DNA of 64,000 nt from Pseudomonadota bacterium (GTDB lineage: Bacteria; Pseudomonadota; Gammaproteobacteria; Burkholderiales; Burkholderiaceae_C), in assembly GCA_021845505.1 (NCBI GenBank), contig JAJZVU010000001.1:62001-126000 (forward strand). The letters run 5' to 3'. Below, in pieces: positions 55,599-63,670 of the stretch. The notes beneath the pieces are model-generated. The model was not told the DNA's origin, searched no databases, and saw only the letters and a program-made list of their open reading frames with translations. Every line of letters begins with the position of its first letter. Position 1 is the first letter of the stretch. Made by a program: the position numbers and the translations under genes.

Positions 55599-56255
55599 AT
55601 GCCCTTCGCCCAACGCCCTCTTCCCATCCCGCGCGCGCAGCGCGGCGGCACCCTGCTCGGGGTCATCATCGGCCTGGTGCTGGGCCTGGCGATCGCGCTG
55701 GCCGCGGCGACCTACCTGAACCGCGCCGCGCTGCCGTTCATGAACCGCTACCAGCAGCGCCCGGTCAGCGCGGCCTCGCAGGCGGCGAACTGGAAGCCCA
55801 ACGCCGGCATCAGCGGCGGCGCGGTCCCGCCGGCGGCGGTCGCCGGGGGCAACAGCGTGGGCCGGGTCGCCAGCGCCCCGCTGTCGCCCAAGGCGATCGA
55901 GTCGCTGGCCGTACCCGCCAGCGGAGTGCTGGGCGCGCAGGGCGCGACCCGCGGCGGCGGGGTCGCGCCGACCCTGACGCCGGCTCCGGCAAGCTCGGCG
56001 GGCTCTGCCGCGACCCCCGGCGTGCAGTACATTGTGCAGATCGGCGCTTATGCCCACCGCAGCGATGCCGAGTCCCAGCGCGCCAGGGTCGCGCTGACCG
56101 GCCTCGAAGCCCATCTCGACGAGCGAGTCGTCGGCGGTCGCACGTTGTGGAGGGTGCGCGTCGGTCCGTACGCGAACTCCCAGCAGGCCGACGCGGCGCA
56201 ACGCACGTTGAACCAGCACGGAATCGGTTCGGCCGTGGTTCGCATCGGCCCGTAA
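55599..56255 (+). CDS. SPOR-domain membrane protein
   Basis: A 218-aa bitopic membrane protein. One transmembrane helix (LLGVIIGLVLGLAIALAAATY, residues about 19-40), a flexible Ala/Gly/Ser/Pro-rich linker, and a C-terminal SPOR domain (residues 140-218, QYIVQIGAYAHRSDAESQR to WRVRVGPYANSQQADAAQ). SPOR domains bind septal peptidoglycan, as in FtsN; this could be an FtsN-like division protein. Stands between argS and dsbA. Confidence 0.88.
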   Translation: MPFAQRPLPIPRAQRGGTLLGVIIGLVLGLAIALAAATYLNRAALPFMNRYQQRPVSAASQAANWKPNAGISGGAVPPAAVAGGNSVGRVASAPLSPKAIESLAVPASGVLGAQGATRGGGVAPTLTPAPASSAGSAATPGVQYIVQIGAYAHRSDAESQRARVALTGLEAHLDERVVGGRTLWRVRVGPYANSQQADAAQRTLNQHGIGSAVVRIGP

Positions 56256-56341
56256 GGCTTTGTTGCGTTTGCGGCTGTAACCGCGGTCTGCCCGGTGAAC
56301 GGCCGGTACGTTCATTTCCCCAAGAAGTGAAAGGAAGAAAC

Positions 56342-57001
56342 ATGATCCGTTGGTTGCTTCGCATCGCCTCCACTGCCCTGCTGGGCTTCGCGGTCGGCGC
56401 GCATGCCGGCGTGCCCACGCTGACCCAGGGGCAGGGCTACCAGAAGCTGGCCGTGCAGCAGCCGGTGAGCCCGCGAGACAAGATCGTGGTCACCGAATTC
56501 TTCTGGTACAACTGCCCGCACTGCGCGGCGATGGAGCCGCTGCTCGAGGCGTGGGCGAAGAAGCTGCCGTCCGATGTCGTGCTCGAGCGGGTGCCGGTGG
56601 CCTTCGCGCCGCAGTTCGTCGACCAGCAGAAGCTCTATTACGCGCTGAAGGCGCTGGGCAAGGTGAACCAGCTGCAAGGGGCGATCTTCGACGCCATCCA
56701 CCAGCAGCACATCCTGCTGATGACTTCGCGCCAGATGGCCGACTGGGTGGCCGCGCACGGCGTGTCCAAGCAGGCCTTCCTGAGCGCCTTCAACTCCTTC
56801 GGCGTGCAGATGGACGCCAAGCGCGCCACGCAGATGGTCAGCGACTACCAGATCGACGGCGTGCCCACGCTGGCCGTGCAGGGTCGCTACACGGTGTCGG
56901 CGTCGAACCCCCAGACCCCGGACAACCCCTCGGTGCTGGCGGCCGCCAGCTATCTGATCGGCAAGGTCCGCGCCGAAATGGCCAGCGGCTCCAAGCACTG
57001 A
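56342..57001 (+). CDS. dsbA: thiol:disulfide interchange protein DsbA
   Basis: DsbA (219 aa), the periplasmic oxidant that makes disulfides in secreted proteins. Signal peptide (residues 1-22, cut at AHA-G), active site CPHC in WYNCPHCAAME, and the cis-Pro loop VPTLAVQ. A GAAAGGAAG ribosome site precedes the ATG. A terminator follows at 57040. Confidence 0.95.
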   Translation: MIRWLLRIASTALLGFAVGAHAGVPTLTQGQGYQKLAVQQPVSPRDKIVVTEFFWYNCPHCAAMEPLLEAWAKKLPSDVVLERVPVAFAPQFVDQQKLYYALKALGKVNQLQGAIFDAIHQQHILLMTSRQMADWVAAHGVSKQAFLSAFNSFGVQMDAKRATQMVSDYQIDGVPTLAVQGRYTVSASNPQTPDNPSVLAAASYLIGKVRAEMASGSKH

Positions 57002-57039
57002 TCCAGGCGGCGCGGCGCCGGCCGCGGCCACCCGACCGA

Positions 57040-57062
57040 GCCCGCCGCTGGCGGGCTTTTTT
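57040..57062 (+). terminator. Rho-independent terminator after dsbA
   Basis: Stem GCCCGCC (57040-57046) / GGCGGGC (57050-57056), loop GCT, then six T (57057-57062). Confidence 0.9.
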
Positions 57063-57090
57063 GTCCCTGCACGCCCCGGCGTGCCTACAA
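57061..57090 (+). promoter_or_regulatory. lptA: candidate promoter of lptA-lptB-rpoN
   Basis: -35 TTGTCC (57061-57066), 18-base spacer, -10 TACAAT (57085-57090). Transcription would start about 57097, at or one to three bases before the ATG (57099), so the mRNA may be leaderless; there is no ribosome site before that ATG. The -35 overlaps the T-run of the dsbA terminator. Confidence 0.5.
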
Positions 57091-57098
57091 TGCGCGTC

Positions 57099-57758
57099 AT
57101 GGAAGCAAAGTTCGTGCCCAAGCCCCAGGCGTCGACCCTGCTGCGAGCGGCCGCCGCGCTGCTGGCGGCCGCGCTGTTCGGCGGCCTGCCCTGCGCGCAG
57201 GCGCTGCAGTCGGACCGCGCCCAGCCCCTGCTGGTCGACGCCGGAGCGATGCATTACGACGACATCGCCCAGGCCACGGTGTTCACCGGCAACGTGGTGC
57301 TGACCAAGGGCTCGCTGGTGCTGCATGCCGACAAGGTCGAGGTGCACCAGCGCGCCGACGGCTACGACGACGCGACCGCCTACGGCAGCGCAAGCCGGCC
57401 GGCGACCTTCGACCAGACGCTGGACGCCCCCGCCGGGCAGCCGCAGCCCACCGTGCATGGCAGCGCGCTGCAACTGCACTACAACGGGCGCAGCGACGTG
57501 ATCACCCTCACCGGCCAGGCGCTGCTCGAGCGCTACCTGGACGGCCGCCTGAGCGACCGCGCGCAGGGCGCGGTGATCACCTACGACGACATCACCGATG
57601 TGTTCACGGTGCAGGCGGGCAAGGCGGGAGCGAATCCGTCCAACCCCCACGGACGGGTGAAGGTGATGCTGTCGCCGCGCGCGCCGCTTCCGGGAAGCTC
57701 GGCTGCCGCCGGGCACGGCCCCCGCCTGCGCAGCTCCAGCGGGCTGAAGGCGCGATGA
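57099..57758 (+). CDS. lptA: lipopolysaccharide transport periplasmic protein LptA
   Basis: LptA (219 aa) bridges inner and outer membrane for LPS export. Signal peptide to about residue 36 ([14 protein letters not shown]), then the OstA beta-jellyroll with repeated strands ([27 protein letters not shown]). The last 30 residues are Pro/Ser/Gly-rich. Overlaps lptB by four bases (ATGA). Unusual: the usual upstream partner lptC (with kdsC) is not present; dsbA stands there instead. An ATG three codons upstream (57090) is an alternative start. Confidence 0.9.
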   Translation: MEAKFVPKPQASTLLRAAAALLAAALFGGLPCAQALQSDRAQPLLVDAGAMHYDDIAQATVFTGNVVLTKGSLVLHADKVEVHQRADGYDDATAYGSASRPATFDQTLDAPAGQPQPTVHGSALQLHYNGRSDVITLTGQALLERYLDGRLSDRAQGAVITYDDITDVFTVQAGKAGANPSNPHGRVKVMLSPRAPLPGSSAAAGHGPRLRSSSGLKAR

Positions 57759-58555
57759 CCGACTCCAGCCTGCAACCGGCCGAGGCCGCCGCGCCGGCCG
57801 GCGAACACCGGCACGCCGGGCTGCTCAGCGTGCGGCGGCTGCAAAAGCGTTACGGCGGCCGCAGCGTGGTGCGAGACGTCAGCTTCGAGGTGCGCAGCGG
57901 GGAAGTGGTCGGGCTGCTCGGGCCGAACGGCGCCGGCAAGACGACCTCCTTCTACATGATCGTCGGCCTGGTGCGGGCCGACGCGGGAGAGATCCACCTC
58001 GACGGTCGCGACATCACCCAGCTGCCGATGTACCGCCGCGCCCGCCTCGGGCTGTCGTACCTGCCGCAGGAAGCCTCGATCTTTCGCGGCTTGACGGCCG
58101 CCGAGAACGTGCGCGCGGTGCTCGAGCTGCAGCGCGACCGCGAGGGCCGCCCGCTGAGCCGCGAAACCATCGAGCAGCGGCTCAGCCAGCTGCTGCGCGA
58201 ACTCCACGTCGAGCACCTGGCCGACACCCGAGCGCCCGCGCTGTCCGGGGGCGAGCGCAGGAGGGTGGAAATCGCCCGCGCGCTCGCGACCGATCCGCAG
58301 TTCATCCTGCTCGACGAACCCTTCGCCGGGGTCGACCCGATCGCGGTGATCGAGATCCAGCGCATCGTGCAGTTCCTCAAATCGCGCGGAATCGGCGTGC
58401 TGATCACCGATCACAACGTGCGCGAGACCCTGGGCATCTGCGACCACGCCTGCATCATCAGCGAGGGCAGCGTGCTGACCGTCGGGCGACCGCAGGAGAT
58501 CGTCGAGAACCCCGCGGTGCGCAAGGTGTACCTGGGAGAGAGCTTCCGGCTCTGA
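57755..58555 (+). CDS. lptB: LPS export ABC transporter ATP-binding protein LptB
   Basis: LptB (266 aa), the ATPase of the LptB2FG extractor. Walker [15 protein letters not shown], signature [15 protein letters not shown], Walker [17 protein letters not shown], and the switch His in ITDHNVRET. The C-terminal [19 protein letters not shown] is the LptB tail. Coupled to lptA; rpoN follows after 10 bases. Confidence 0.97.
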   Translation: MTDSSLQPAEAAAPAGEHRHAGLLSVRRLQKRYGGRSVVRDVSFEVRSGEVVGLLGPNGAGKTTSFYMIVGLVRADAGEIHLDGRDITQLPMYRRARLGLSYLPQEASIFRGLTAAENVRAVLELQRDREGRPLSRETIEQRLSQLLRELHVEHLADTRAPALSGGERRRVEIARALATDPQFILLDEPFAGVDPIAVIEIQRIVQFLKSRGIGVLITDHNVRETLGICDHACIISEGSVLTVGRPQEIVENPAVRKVYLGESFRL

Positions 58556-58565
58556 GATCACGGTG

Positions 58566-60137
58566 ATGAAGCAGTCGTTGAACCTGAGGTTGTCGCAGCA
58601 CCTGGCGCTGACGCCCCAGCTGCAGCAATCCATCCGCCTGCTGCAGCTGTCCACCGTGGAGCTGCAGCAGGAAGTCGAGCAGATGCTCGAACTCAACCCC
58701 TTCCTGGAACCCGACGACGACGCCGGCGGGGCCGGCGTCGAGCAGGCCGCGCCGGACGCCCCCGGCAACGCCCAGGCCGGCGAGGCCGCGCCGGCGTCGC
58801 CGGCGGAGGCGGCGCGCGCCACGGCTGGCGAAGCGGCCGCGACCGCGGGCGAGGGCGAGGCGGCCGAGGCGGCGCCCGAACTGCGACTCGACGCCGAGGA
58901 CTGGCGCGAGGGCGCGCACAGCGCCGATCCCGCCGAGACCGAGCAGGCCAGCGACAGCGCCGACTGGGGCGACGCCGCGGGCGGGGGCCGCCAGGGCGGC
59001 GGCGAAGGCGACGACGAGTTCGACCCGCTGGGCCTGGCCCATGCCGCCCAGGACCTGCGCGCCCACCTGCGGCTGCAGCTGGCCGGCTGCAGCCTGTCGG
59101 CGCAGGACCGCGCCGCCGCCGAGGCGATCATCGATTCCCTCGACGACGACGGCTACCTGCCGGAGCAACCCGAGCAGCTCGCCGCCGAACTGGCGCCCCA
59201 CGGCGACGCCCAGGACGTCGAGGCGCTGGCCCACGCGCTGCGCGTGGGCCAGCGGCTGGTGCAGAGCTTCGACCCCGCCGGGGTCGGCGCCGGCAACCTG
59301 GCCGAGTGCATGCGCCTGCAGTTGCTGCGCCAGCCGGCCAGCGACGCCGGGCGGCTGGCGCTGGAACTGTGCACCCCCGAACGCCTCGAATGGCTGTCGC
59401 GACGCGACTGGAAGCGCCTTGCGCGCGCGTTGCACGCCGATGAGGCCGCGCTGCGCGCGGCGCAGCAGGTCATCGCCCGGCTCGACCCCCGCCCCGGCGC
59501 GCGCTTCGCCGCGCAGGCCGCGCAAAGCGTGGTCCCCGACGTCATCGCGCAGCGCGTGGGAAAGCGCTGGCGCGCGGTGCTCAACCCGGATGTGCTGCCG
59601 AAGCTGCGCATCCACTCCCTCTACGCCGAACTGCTGCGACGCGCCCGCGACGGCGGCGGACTGTCCGGCCAACTGCAGGAGGCGCGCTGGTTCGTGCGCA
59701 ACGTGCAGCAGCGCTTCGAGACCATCGAGCGTGTCGCGCAGGCGGTGGTGGAGCGCCAGCAGGCGTTTTTCACCGAAGGCGAACTCGGCATGCGACCGCT
59801 GGTGCTGCGGGAGATCGCCGACGAACTCGGGTTGCACGAATCGACCATTTCCCGGGTCACGACACAGAAGTACATGCTCACTCCGCACGGCACTTTCGAG
59901 CTCAAGTATTTCTTCGGCTCGGGGCTGGCCACCGACAGCGGCGCCAGCGCCTCCAGCACCGCGGTGCGGGCGCTGATCCGCGCGATGGTGCAGCAGGAGA
60001 ACCCGGCCAGCCCGCTGTCGGACGGGGAGATCGCCGAACGCCTGGCGGCGCAGGGAATCAGCGTGGCGCGGCGCACCGTGGCGAAATACCGCGAAGCCCT
60101 GCGCATCCCGCCGACCACCCAGCGCAAGGTGGTCTGA
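58566..60137 (+). CDS. rpoN: RNA polymerase sigma-54 factor
   Basis: Sigma-54 (523 aa) transcribes genes that need an AAA+ activator, such as nitrogen-assimilation genes. Region I (QHLALTPQLQQSIRLLQLS), a long acidic Ala/Gly/Glu linker (about residues 50-155), the DNA-binding core and the C-terminal RpoN box ARRTVAKYREALRIPP are all present. A GTG one codon earlier (58563) is an alternative start. In relatives rpoN is followed by hpf and ptsN; here two other genes come between. Confidence 0.96.
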   Translation: MKQSLNLRLSQHLALTPQLQQSIRLLQLSTVELQQEVEQMLELNPFLEPDDDAGGAGVEQAAPDAPGNAQAGEAAPASPAEAARATAGEAAATAGEGEAAEAAPELRLDAEDWREGAHSADPAETEQASDSADWGDAAGGGRQGGGEGDDEFDPLGLAHAAQDLRAHLRLQLAGCSLSAQDRAAAEAIIDSLDDDGYLPEQPEQLAAELAPHGDAQDVEALAHALRVGQRLVQSFDPAGVGAGNLAECMRLQLLRQPASDAGRLALELCTPERLEWLSRRDWKRLARALHADEAALRAAQQVIARLDPRPGARFAAQAAQSVVPDVIAQRVGKRWRAVLNPDVLPKLRIHSLYAELLRRARDGGGLSGQLQEARWFVRNVQQRFETIERVAQAVVERQQAFFTEGELGMRPLVLREIADELGLHESTISRVTTQKYMLTPHGTFELKYFFGSGLATDSGASASSTAVRALIRAMVQQENPASPLSDGEIAERLAAQGISVARRTVAKYREALRIPPTTQRKVV

Positions 60138-60160
60138 GCCGGTGTGGATGGATCGGCGCG

Positions 60161-60679
60161 TCAGCCCGCGCCGCCGCGTATGCGCCGCACCAGCGCGGTG
60201 GTCGAGCGCCCGCCCACCAGCGGCAGCGCCTGCGCGCTGCCGCCCCAGGAGCGCACCAGCGCGGCCTCGGGCAGGCTGTCGACCGCGTAGTCGCCGCCCT
60301 TGACGTAGATGTCGGGGCGGACCTGCTCGAGCAGGCGCAGCGGCGTGCCTTCGTCGAACAGCACCACCAGGTCGACGCTGTGCAGGCCGGCCAGCACCAG
60401 CGCCCGGTCCTGCTCGGGGTTCAGCGGGCGCTCGGGCCCCTTGCCCAGGCCGCGCGCCGAGGCGTCGGAGTTCAGCCCGACGACCAGGCTGGCGCCCAGC
60501 GCGCGCGCCTGCGCGAGGTAGGTCACATGCCCGCGGTGCAGGATGTCGAACACCCCGTTGGTGAACACCAGCGGGCGCGGCAGCCGCGCCAGCGCAGCCT
60601 GCAACTGCTCGCGCCGGCACAGCTTGCGCTGCAGCGCCGGCGGCACTGCGGGCGACTGCGGGGCGCTCTCGGATGGCAT
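60161..60679 (-). CDS. rfaE2: D-glycero-beta-D-manno-heptose 1-phosphate adenylyltransferase
   Basis: A 172-aa cytidylyltransferase-fold enzyme that makes ADP-D-glycero-beta-D-manno-heptose for LPS core. The HxGH motif is in VFDILHRGHVTYL, with VGLNSDASARGLGKG and RPDIYVKGGDY. This is the adenylyltransferase half of HldE as a free protein. It converges on rpoN. Confidence 0.93.
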   Translation of the reverse strand: MPSESAPQSPAVPPALQRKLCRREQLQAALARLPRPLVFTNGVFDILHRGHVTYLAQARALGASLVVGLNSDASARGLGKGPERPLNPEQDRALVLAGLHSVDLVVLFDEGTPLRLLEQVRPDIYVKGGDYAVDSLPEAALVRSWGGSAQALPLVGGRSTTALVRRIRGGAG

Positions 60680-60810
60680 GTCGTCGATTGTCGCACGGCC
60701 GTACACTTTCGCTGGCGGCGCAGGGCCTCGCAAAAGCGGGCCCGAATGGAACAAACGGTACCATAGAACCGTTTTTGCGCAACGCAACACCCGCAACCCC
60801 CCGGATCCCC

Positions 60811-62235
60811 ATGGCCGATTCATCCCTCAGCTCGCGCCTGCGCGCGCAATCCTGCGGCATCGCCGCCCAACTGCGCATCGGGCTCGACCCGATGGTGCCG
60901 ATGCTGCTGGTCGGCGCACTGGTCGGCTTCGTCAGCGCGCTGGCCGTGGAGGGCTTCCGGCAGTCGATGTACCTGATCATGAGCCTGTACACCCACGGCG
61001 AGCACCTGGTCGCCGCGGCCGAGGGCCTGCCGCTGTGGGAGCGCGCGTTGATCCCGCCGCTGGCGGCGGTCTGCGGCGGGCTGATGATGTGGGCGGGCCA
61101 GCGCTGGATCCGGCGCCCGCGCGGCCCCGAGTACATGGAGGCGGTGCGGGTGGGCGACGGCCAGCTGCCGATGGCGCCCAACCTGGTCCGCACCGGTTCC
61201 TCGCTGGTCGCGGTCAGCGGCGGCATCACCATCGGCCGCGAGGGCACGATGATCCAGTTCGCCGCGCTGGTGTCCTCGATCATCGGACGCATCGGCCGCG
61301 CCGACACCGCGCACCAGCGGCTGATCGTCGCGTGCGGGGCGGCGGCCGGCTTTGCCAGCGCCTACCACGCGCCGATCGCCGGCACGATGTTCGTCGCCGA
61401 GATCATCCTCGGCGGTCTGCAGTTGCGCGAGATCGCCGCGGTGCTGGTGTCGGCGATCATCGGCGAGCTGACCACCCAGAGCCTGTTCGCCACCGGTCCG
61501 CTGTACCTGGCGCACGCGGTGCCGCCGGTGCATTTCATCGACCTGCTCGACGCCTCGCTGCTGGGCCTGCTGGCCGGCCTGCTCGGGCCGCTGTTCCTGT
61601 GGCTGCTCGACACCTCGCGGCGAGCCTGGCAGGCGCGGATCAACTGGCTGCCGCTGCGCATGGGGCTGGCCGGGGTGCTGATCGGCGCGCTGTCGATGAT
61701 CCGCCCCGAAGTCTGGGGCAACGGCTACAGCGTCGTGCAGTCGCTGCTGGTCGACCACTGGGCCGTGGGGGCGCTGGCCGCGGTGTTCCTGCTGCGTCTG
61801 GTCGCGGTCACCGCGGCCAGCGCGGCGGGAATCCCGGGTGGCGTGCTGACCCCGACGCTGGCGCTGGGGGGCATCCTCGGCCTGATGGTGTCGCACGTGT
61901 TCCTGATCCCCGACGCCAGCCATTCGCAGGCGCTGTGGACCCTGGTGGGCATGGGCAGCCTGCTGGCGGCCACCACCCACGCGCCGGCGATGTCGGCGAT
62001 CATGATGTTCGAGGTCACCCGCAACTACAACGTGGTGATGGCGACCATGCCGGCCTGTGTGATCGCCTCGGTGATCGGCAGCCTGCTGCGCCACCGCTCG
62101 GTCTACGCCGAGGCCCTCGGGCTGCGCGAGGAGCCCGAGGAACTGGGCCGCCAGGCGGCCGAGCACGCCTCCGGCCGGGCGGGCGGGGACGCCGCCGAAG
62201 GGGCCGGGGCGACGGCCGCCGCCGGGCCCCGCTGA
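60811..62235 (+). CDS. CLC-type chloride channel/antiporter
   Basis: A 474-aa membrane protein with about ten or more hydrophobic segments. CLC signatures: GDGQLP (in place of GSGIP), GREGTM with the gating Glu (place of GREGP), AAAGFASAYHAPIAGTMFVAE and GIPGGVLTPTLALGG (GxFxP region). The absence of Pro in GREGT is a variation. The C-terminal 35 residues are Ala/Gly-rich, with no CBS domain. Start ATG 60811. Not clear whether channel or H+/Cl- exchanger. Confidence 0.87.
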   Translation: MADSSLSSRLRAQSCGIAAQLRIGLDPMVPMLLVGALVGFVSALAVEGFRQSMYLIMSLYTHGEHLVAAAEGLPLWERALIPPLAAVCGGLMMWAGQRWIRRPRGPEYMEAVRVGDGQLPMAPNLVRTGSSLVAVSGGITIGREGTMIQFAALVSSIIGRIGRADTAHQRLIVACGAAAGFASAYHAPIAGTMFVAEIILGGLQLREIAAVLVSAIIGELTTQSLFATGPLYLAHAVPPVHFIDLLDASLLGLLAGLLGPLFLWLLDTSRRAWQARINWLPLRMGLAGVLIGALSMIRPEVWGNGYSVVQSLLVDHWAVGALAAVFLLRLVAVTAASAAGIPGGVLTPTLALGGILGLMVSHVFLIPDASHSQALWTLVGMGSLLAATTHAPAMSAIMMFEVTRNYNVVMATMPACVIASVIGSLLRHRSVYAEALGLREEPEELGRQAAEHASGRAGGDAAEGAGATAAAGPR

Positions 62236-62553
62236 ACCCCCGGAAGGGCCTTCGACAAGCCGCGCGCTCGCGACGGCTTGTCGACCTTTTAGTGACAGTT
62301 CGCGTGAATTGCTGGCCCATTCGACCAGAAAGGCCGGGTGTTCGGCCCATTCTTGCGGGTCGCGCGGCGGCCTCGCGGCAGCGCCGCCGGGGCCTTCCCG
62401 CAGCGGCTTGATTTTGCTACGCGGCGGGCGCACACTGGCATCGCCGGGTCGCGCGCGGGCCGCGCGGCGCGCCCCGACGGCCTGCTGCGCCGGCGTCGAG
62501 GGCTACCGGTAAGGACCTGCAACAACTGTTGTCATACGAATCAGGAGGGATTG
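62236..62553. other. intergenic region upstream of hpf
   Basis: 318 bases. After the clcA-type gene comes a hairpin terminator (62252-62290). A weak promoter candidate, TTGATT (62408-62413) and CACACT (62431-62436) with a 17-base spacer, could drive hpf. No sigma-54 -24/-12 element was recognised, and no gene. Confidence 0.3.
62252..62290 (+). terminator. terminator-like hairpin after the CLC gene
   Basis: Perfect 11-bp inverted repeat TCGACAAGCCG (62252-62262) / CGGCTTGTCGA (62274-62284) followed by CCTTTTA. Sixteen bases after the stop codon. Confidence 0.65.
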
Positions 62554-62889
62554 ATGAACCTGACCATCAGCGGCCATCACATGGAAGTCACCCCGGCGCT
62601 GCGCAGCTACGTCGAATCCAAGCTGCACCGCGTGACCCGTCATTCCGACCAGCTGATCAGTGTCAACGTGCTGCTGTCGGTGGAAAAGCAGAAGGAAAAG
62701 GAACGCCGGCAACGGGCCGAATGCAATCTGCAGCTCAAAGGACGCAACATCTTCGCCGAAAGCCAGGACCAGGACCTGTACGCCGCCATCGACGAACTCG
62801 TCGACAAGCTCGACCGCCAGGTGGTCGAGCACAAGAACCGCACGCGGGCCCACCAGGCCGTTGCGGGCAAGCATCTGGCCGCCTCCTGA
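62554..62889 (+). CDS. hpf: ribosome hibernation-promoting factor HPF (short form)
   Basis: HPF (111 aa) binds the 30S subunit in stationary phase and promotes dimer formation with RMF. Starts MNLTISGHHMEVTPALRSYVESKL; contains the conserved ECNLQLKGRNIFAESQDQDLYAAIDELVDKLDRQ. No C-terminal extension, so it is the short form. AGGAGG in the right place. Next genes ptsN and hprK. Confidence 0.93.
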   Translation: MNLTISGHHMEVTPALRSYVESKLHRVTRHSDQLISVNVLLSVEKQKEKERRQRAECNLQLKGRNIFAESQDQDLYAAIDELVDKLDRQVVEHKNRTRAHQAVAGKHLAAS

Positions 62890-62939
62890 GCCAGTGCACC
62901 GGGGGGCCGGCGGCGGCTGGCACGCCCGCCCACCCTCCC

Positions 62940-62993
62940 GGTCCACCCGGTCCACCCGGTCCACCCGATCCACCCCATCCACCCCATCCACGA
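62940..62993. repeat. 9-bp tandem repeat, six copies, before ptsN
   Basis: Units GGTCCACCC (three copies), GATCCACCC, CATCCACCC, CATCCACGA in a row, 51 bases after hpf. The unit is not coding. Confidence 0.9.
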
Positions 62994-63163
62994 ATTGCCC
63001 GCGGGTCTTCGCCCCGCCGCACGACTGCCGATACACTGAGCCTGCACGCAAGCGGTGCCTGGACCCCGCCCGGCGGGCAGCCCGCACGGGCGGGCTGCCG
63101 TCGACGGCGAGCCGGCCTGCGCATGCGTACTCCGCAACCCACGTCAGCACGGAAACCGATGCC

Positions 63164-63634
63164 ATGAATCCCCTGGCCCAGATCCTGCCGCTGGCCCATG
63201 TCCAGGTGAATGTCGAGGCCAGCAGCAAGAAGCGGGCCTTCGAGTTCGCCGGGCTGCTGTTCGAGAACCATCTGGGGCTCGCGCGCTCGGTGGTCACCGA
63301 CAACCTGTTCGCCCGCGAGCGCATGGGCTCGACCGGCCTCGGCCAGGGCGTGGCGATACCCCATGGCCGCATCAAGGGCCTGAAACAGCCCAGCGCCGCA
63401 CTGGTGCGACTGGCCGCGGCGGTGCCCTTCGAGGCGCCCGACAACCAGCCGGTGCAACTGCTGGTGTTCCTGCTGGTTCCCGAGGCGGCGTCGGCCAAGC
63501 ACCTGGAACTGTTGTCGGTGATCGCCGAGATGCTGTCCGACGACGCGTTCCGCCAGCGCATGCTCGACGCCGCCGACGCCCAGGCCCTGCATCGCCTGGT
63601 GCACGACTGGGCGACCCTGCAGCATGCGGCCTGA
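63164..63634 (+). CDS. ptsN: PTS IIA-like nitrogen-regulatory protein PtsN
   Basis: PtsN/EIIA-Ntr (156 aa) receives phosphate from NPr and controls potassium and nitrogen responses. The active His is in QGVAIPHGRIKG, and the RMGSTGLG segment precedes it. Length is standard. Starts at ATG 63164; ORF upstream is open, and two of the codons (ACC GAT) before it give no start. The region between hpf and ptsN carries the 9-bp repeat. Confidence 0.93.
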   Translation: MNPLAQILPLAHVQVNVEASSKKRAFEFAGLLFENHLGLARSVVTDNLFARERMGSTGLGQGVAIPHGRIKGLKQPSAALVRLAAAVPFEAPDNQPVQLLVFLLVPEAASAKHLELLSVIAEMLSDDAFRQRMLDAADAQALHRLVHDWATLQHAA

Positions 63635-63670
63635 GCGCGTCCCGGCCGCCCGCGCCCCGGCCCGCCCGCG

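Noticed and set aside
62940-62993. CRISPR array
   Set aside because: Units are 9 bp and contiguous with no spacers; no cas gene is present.
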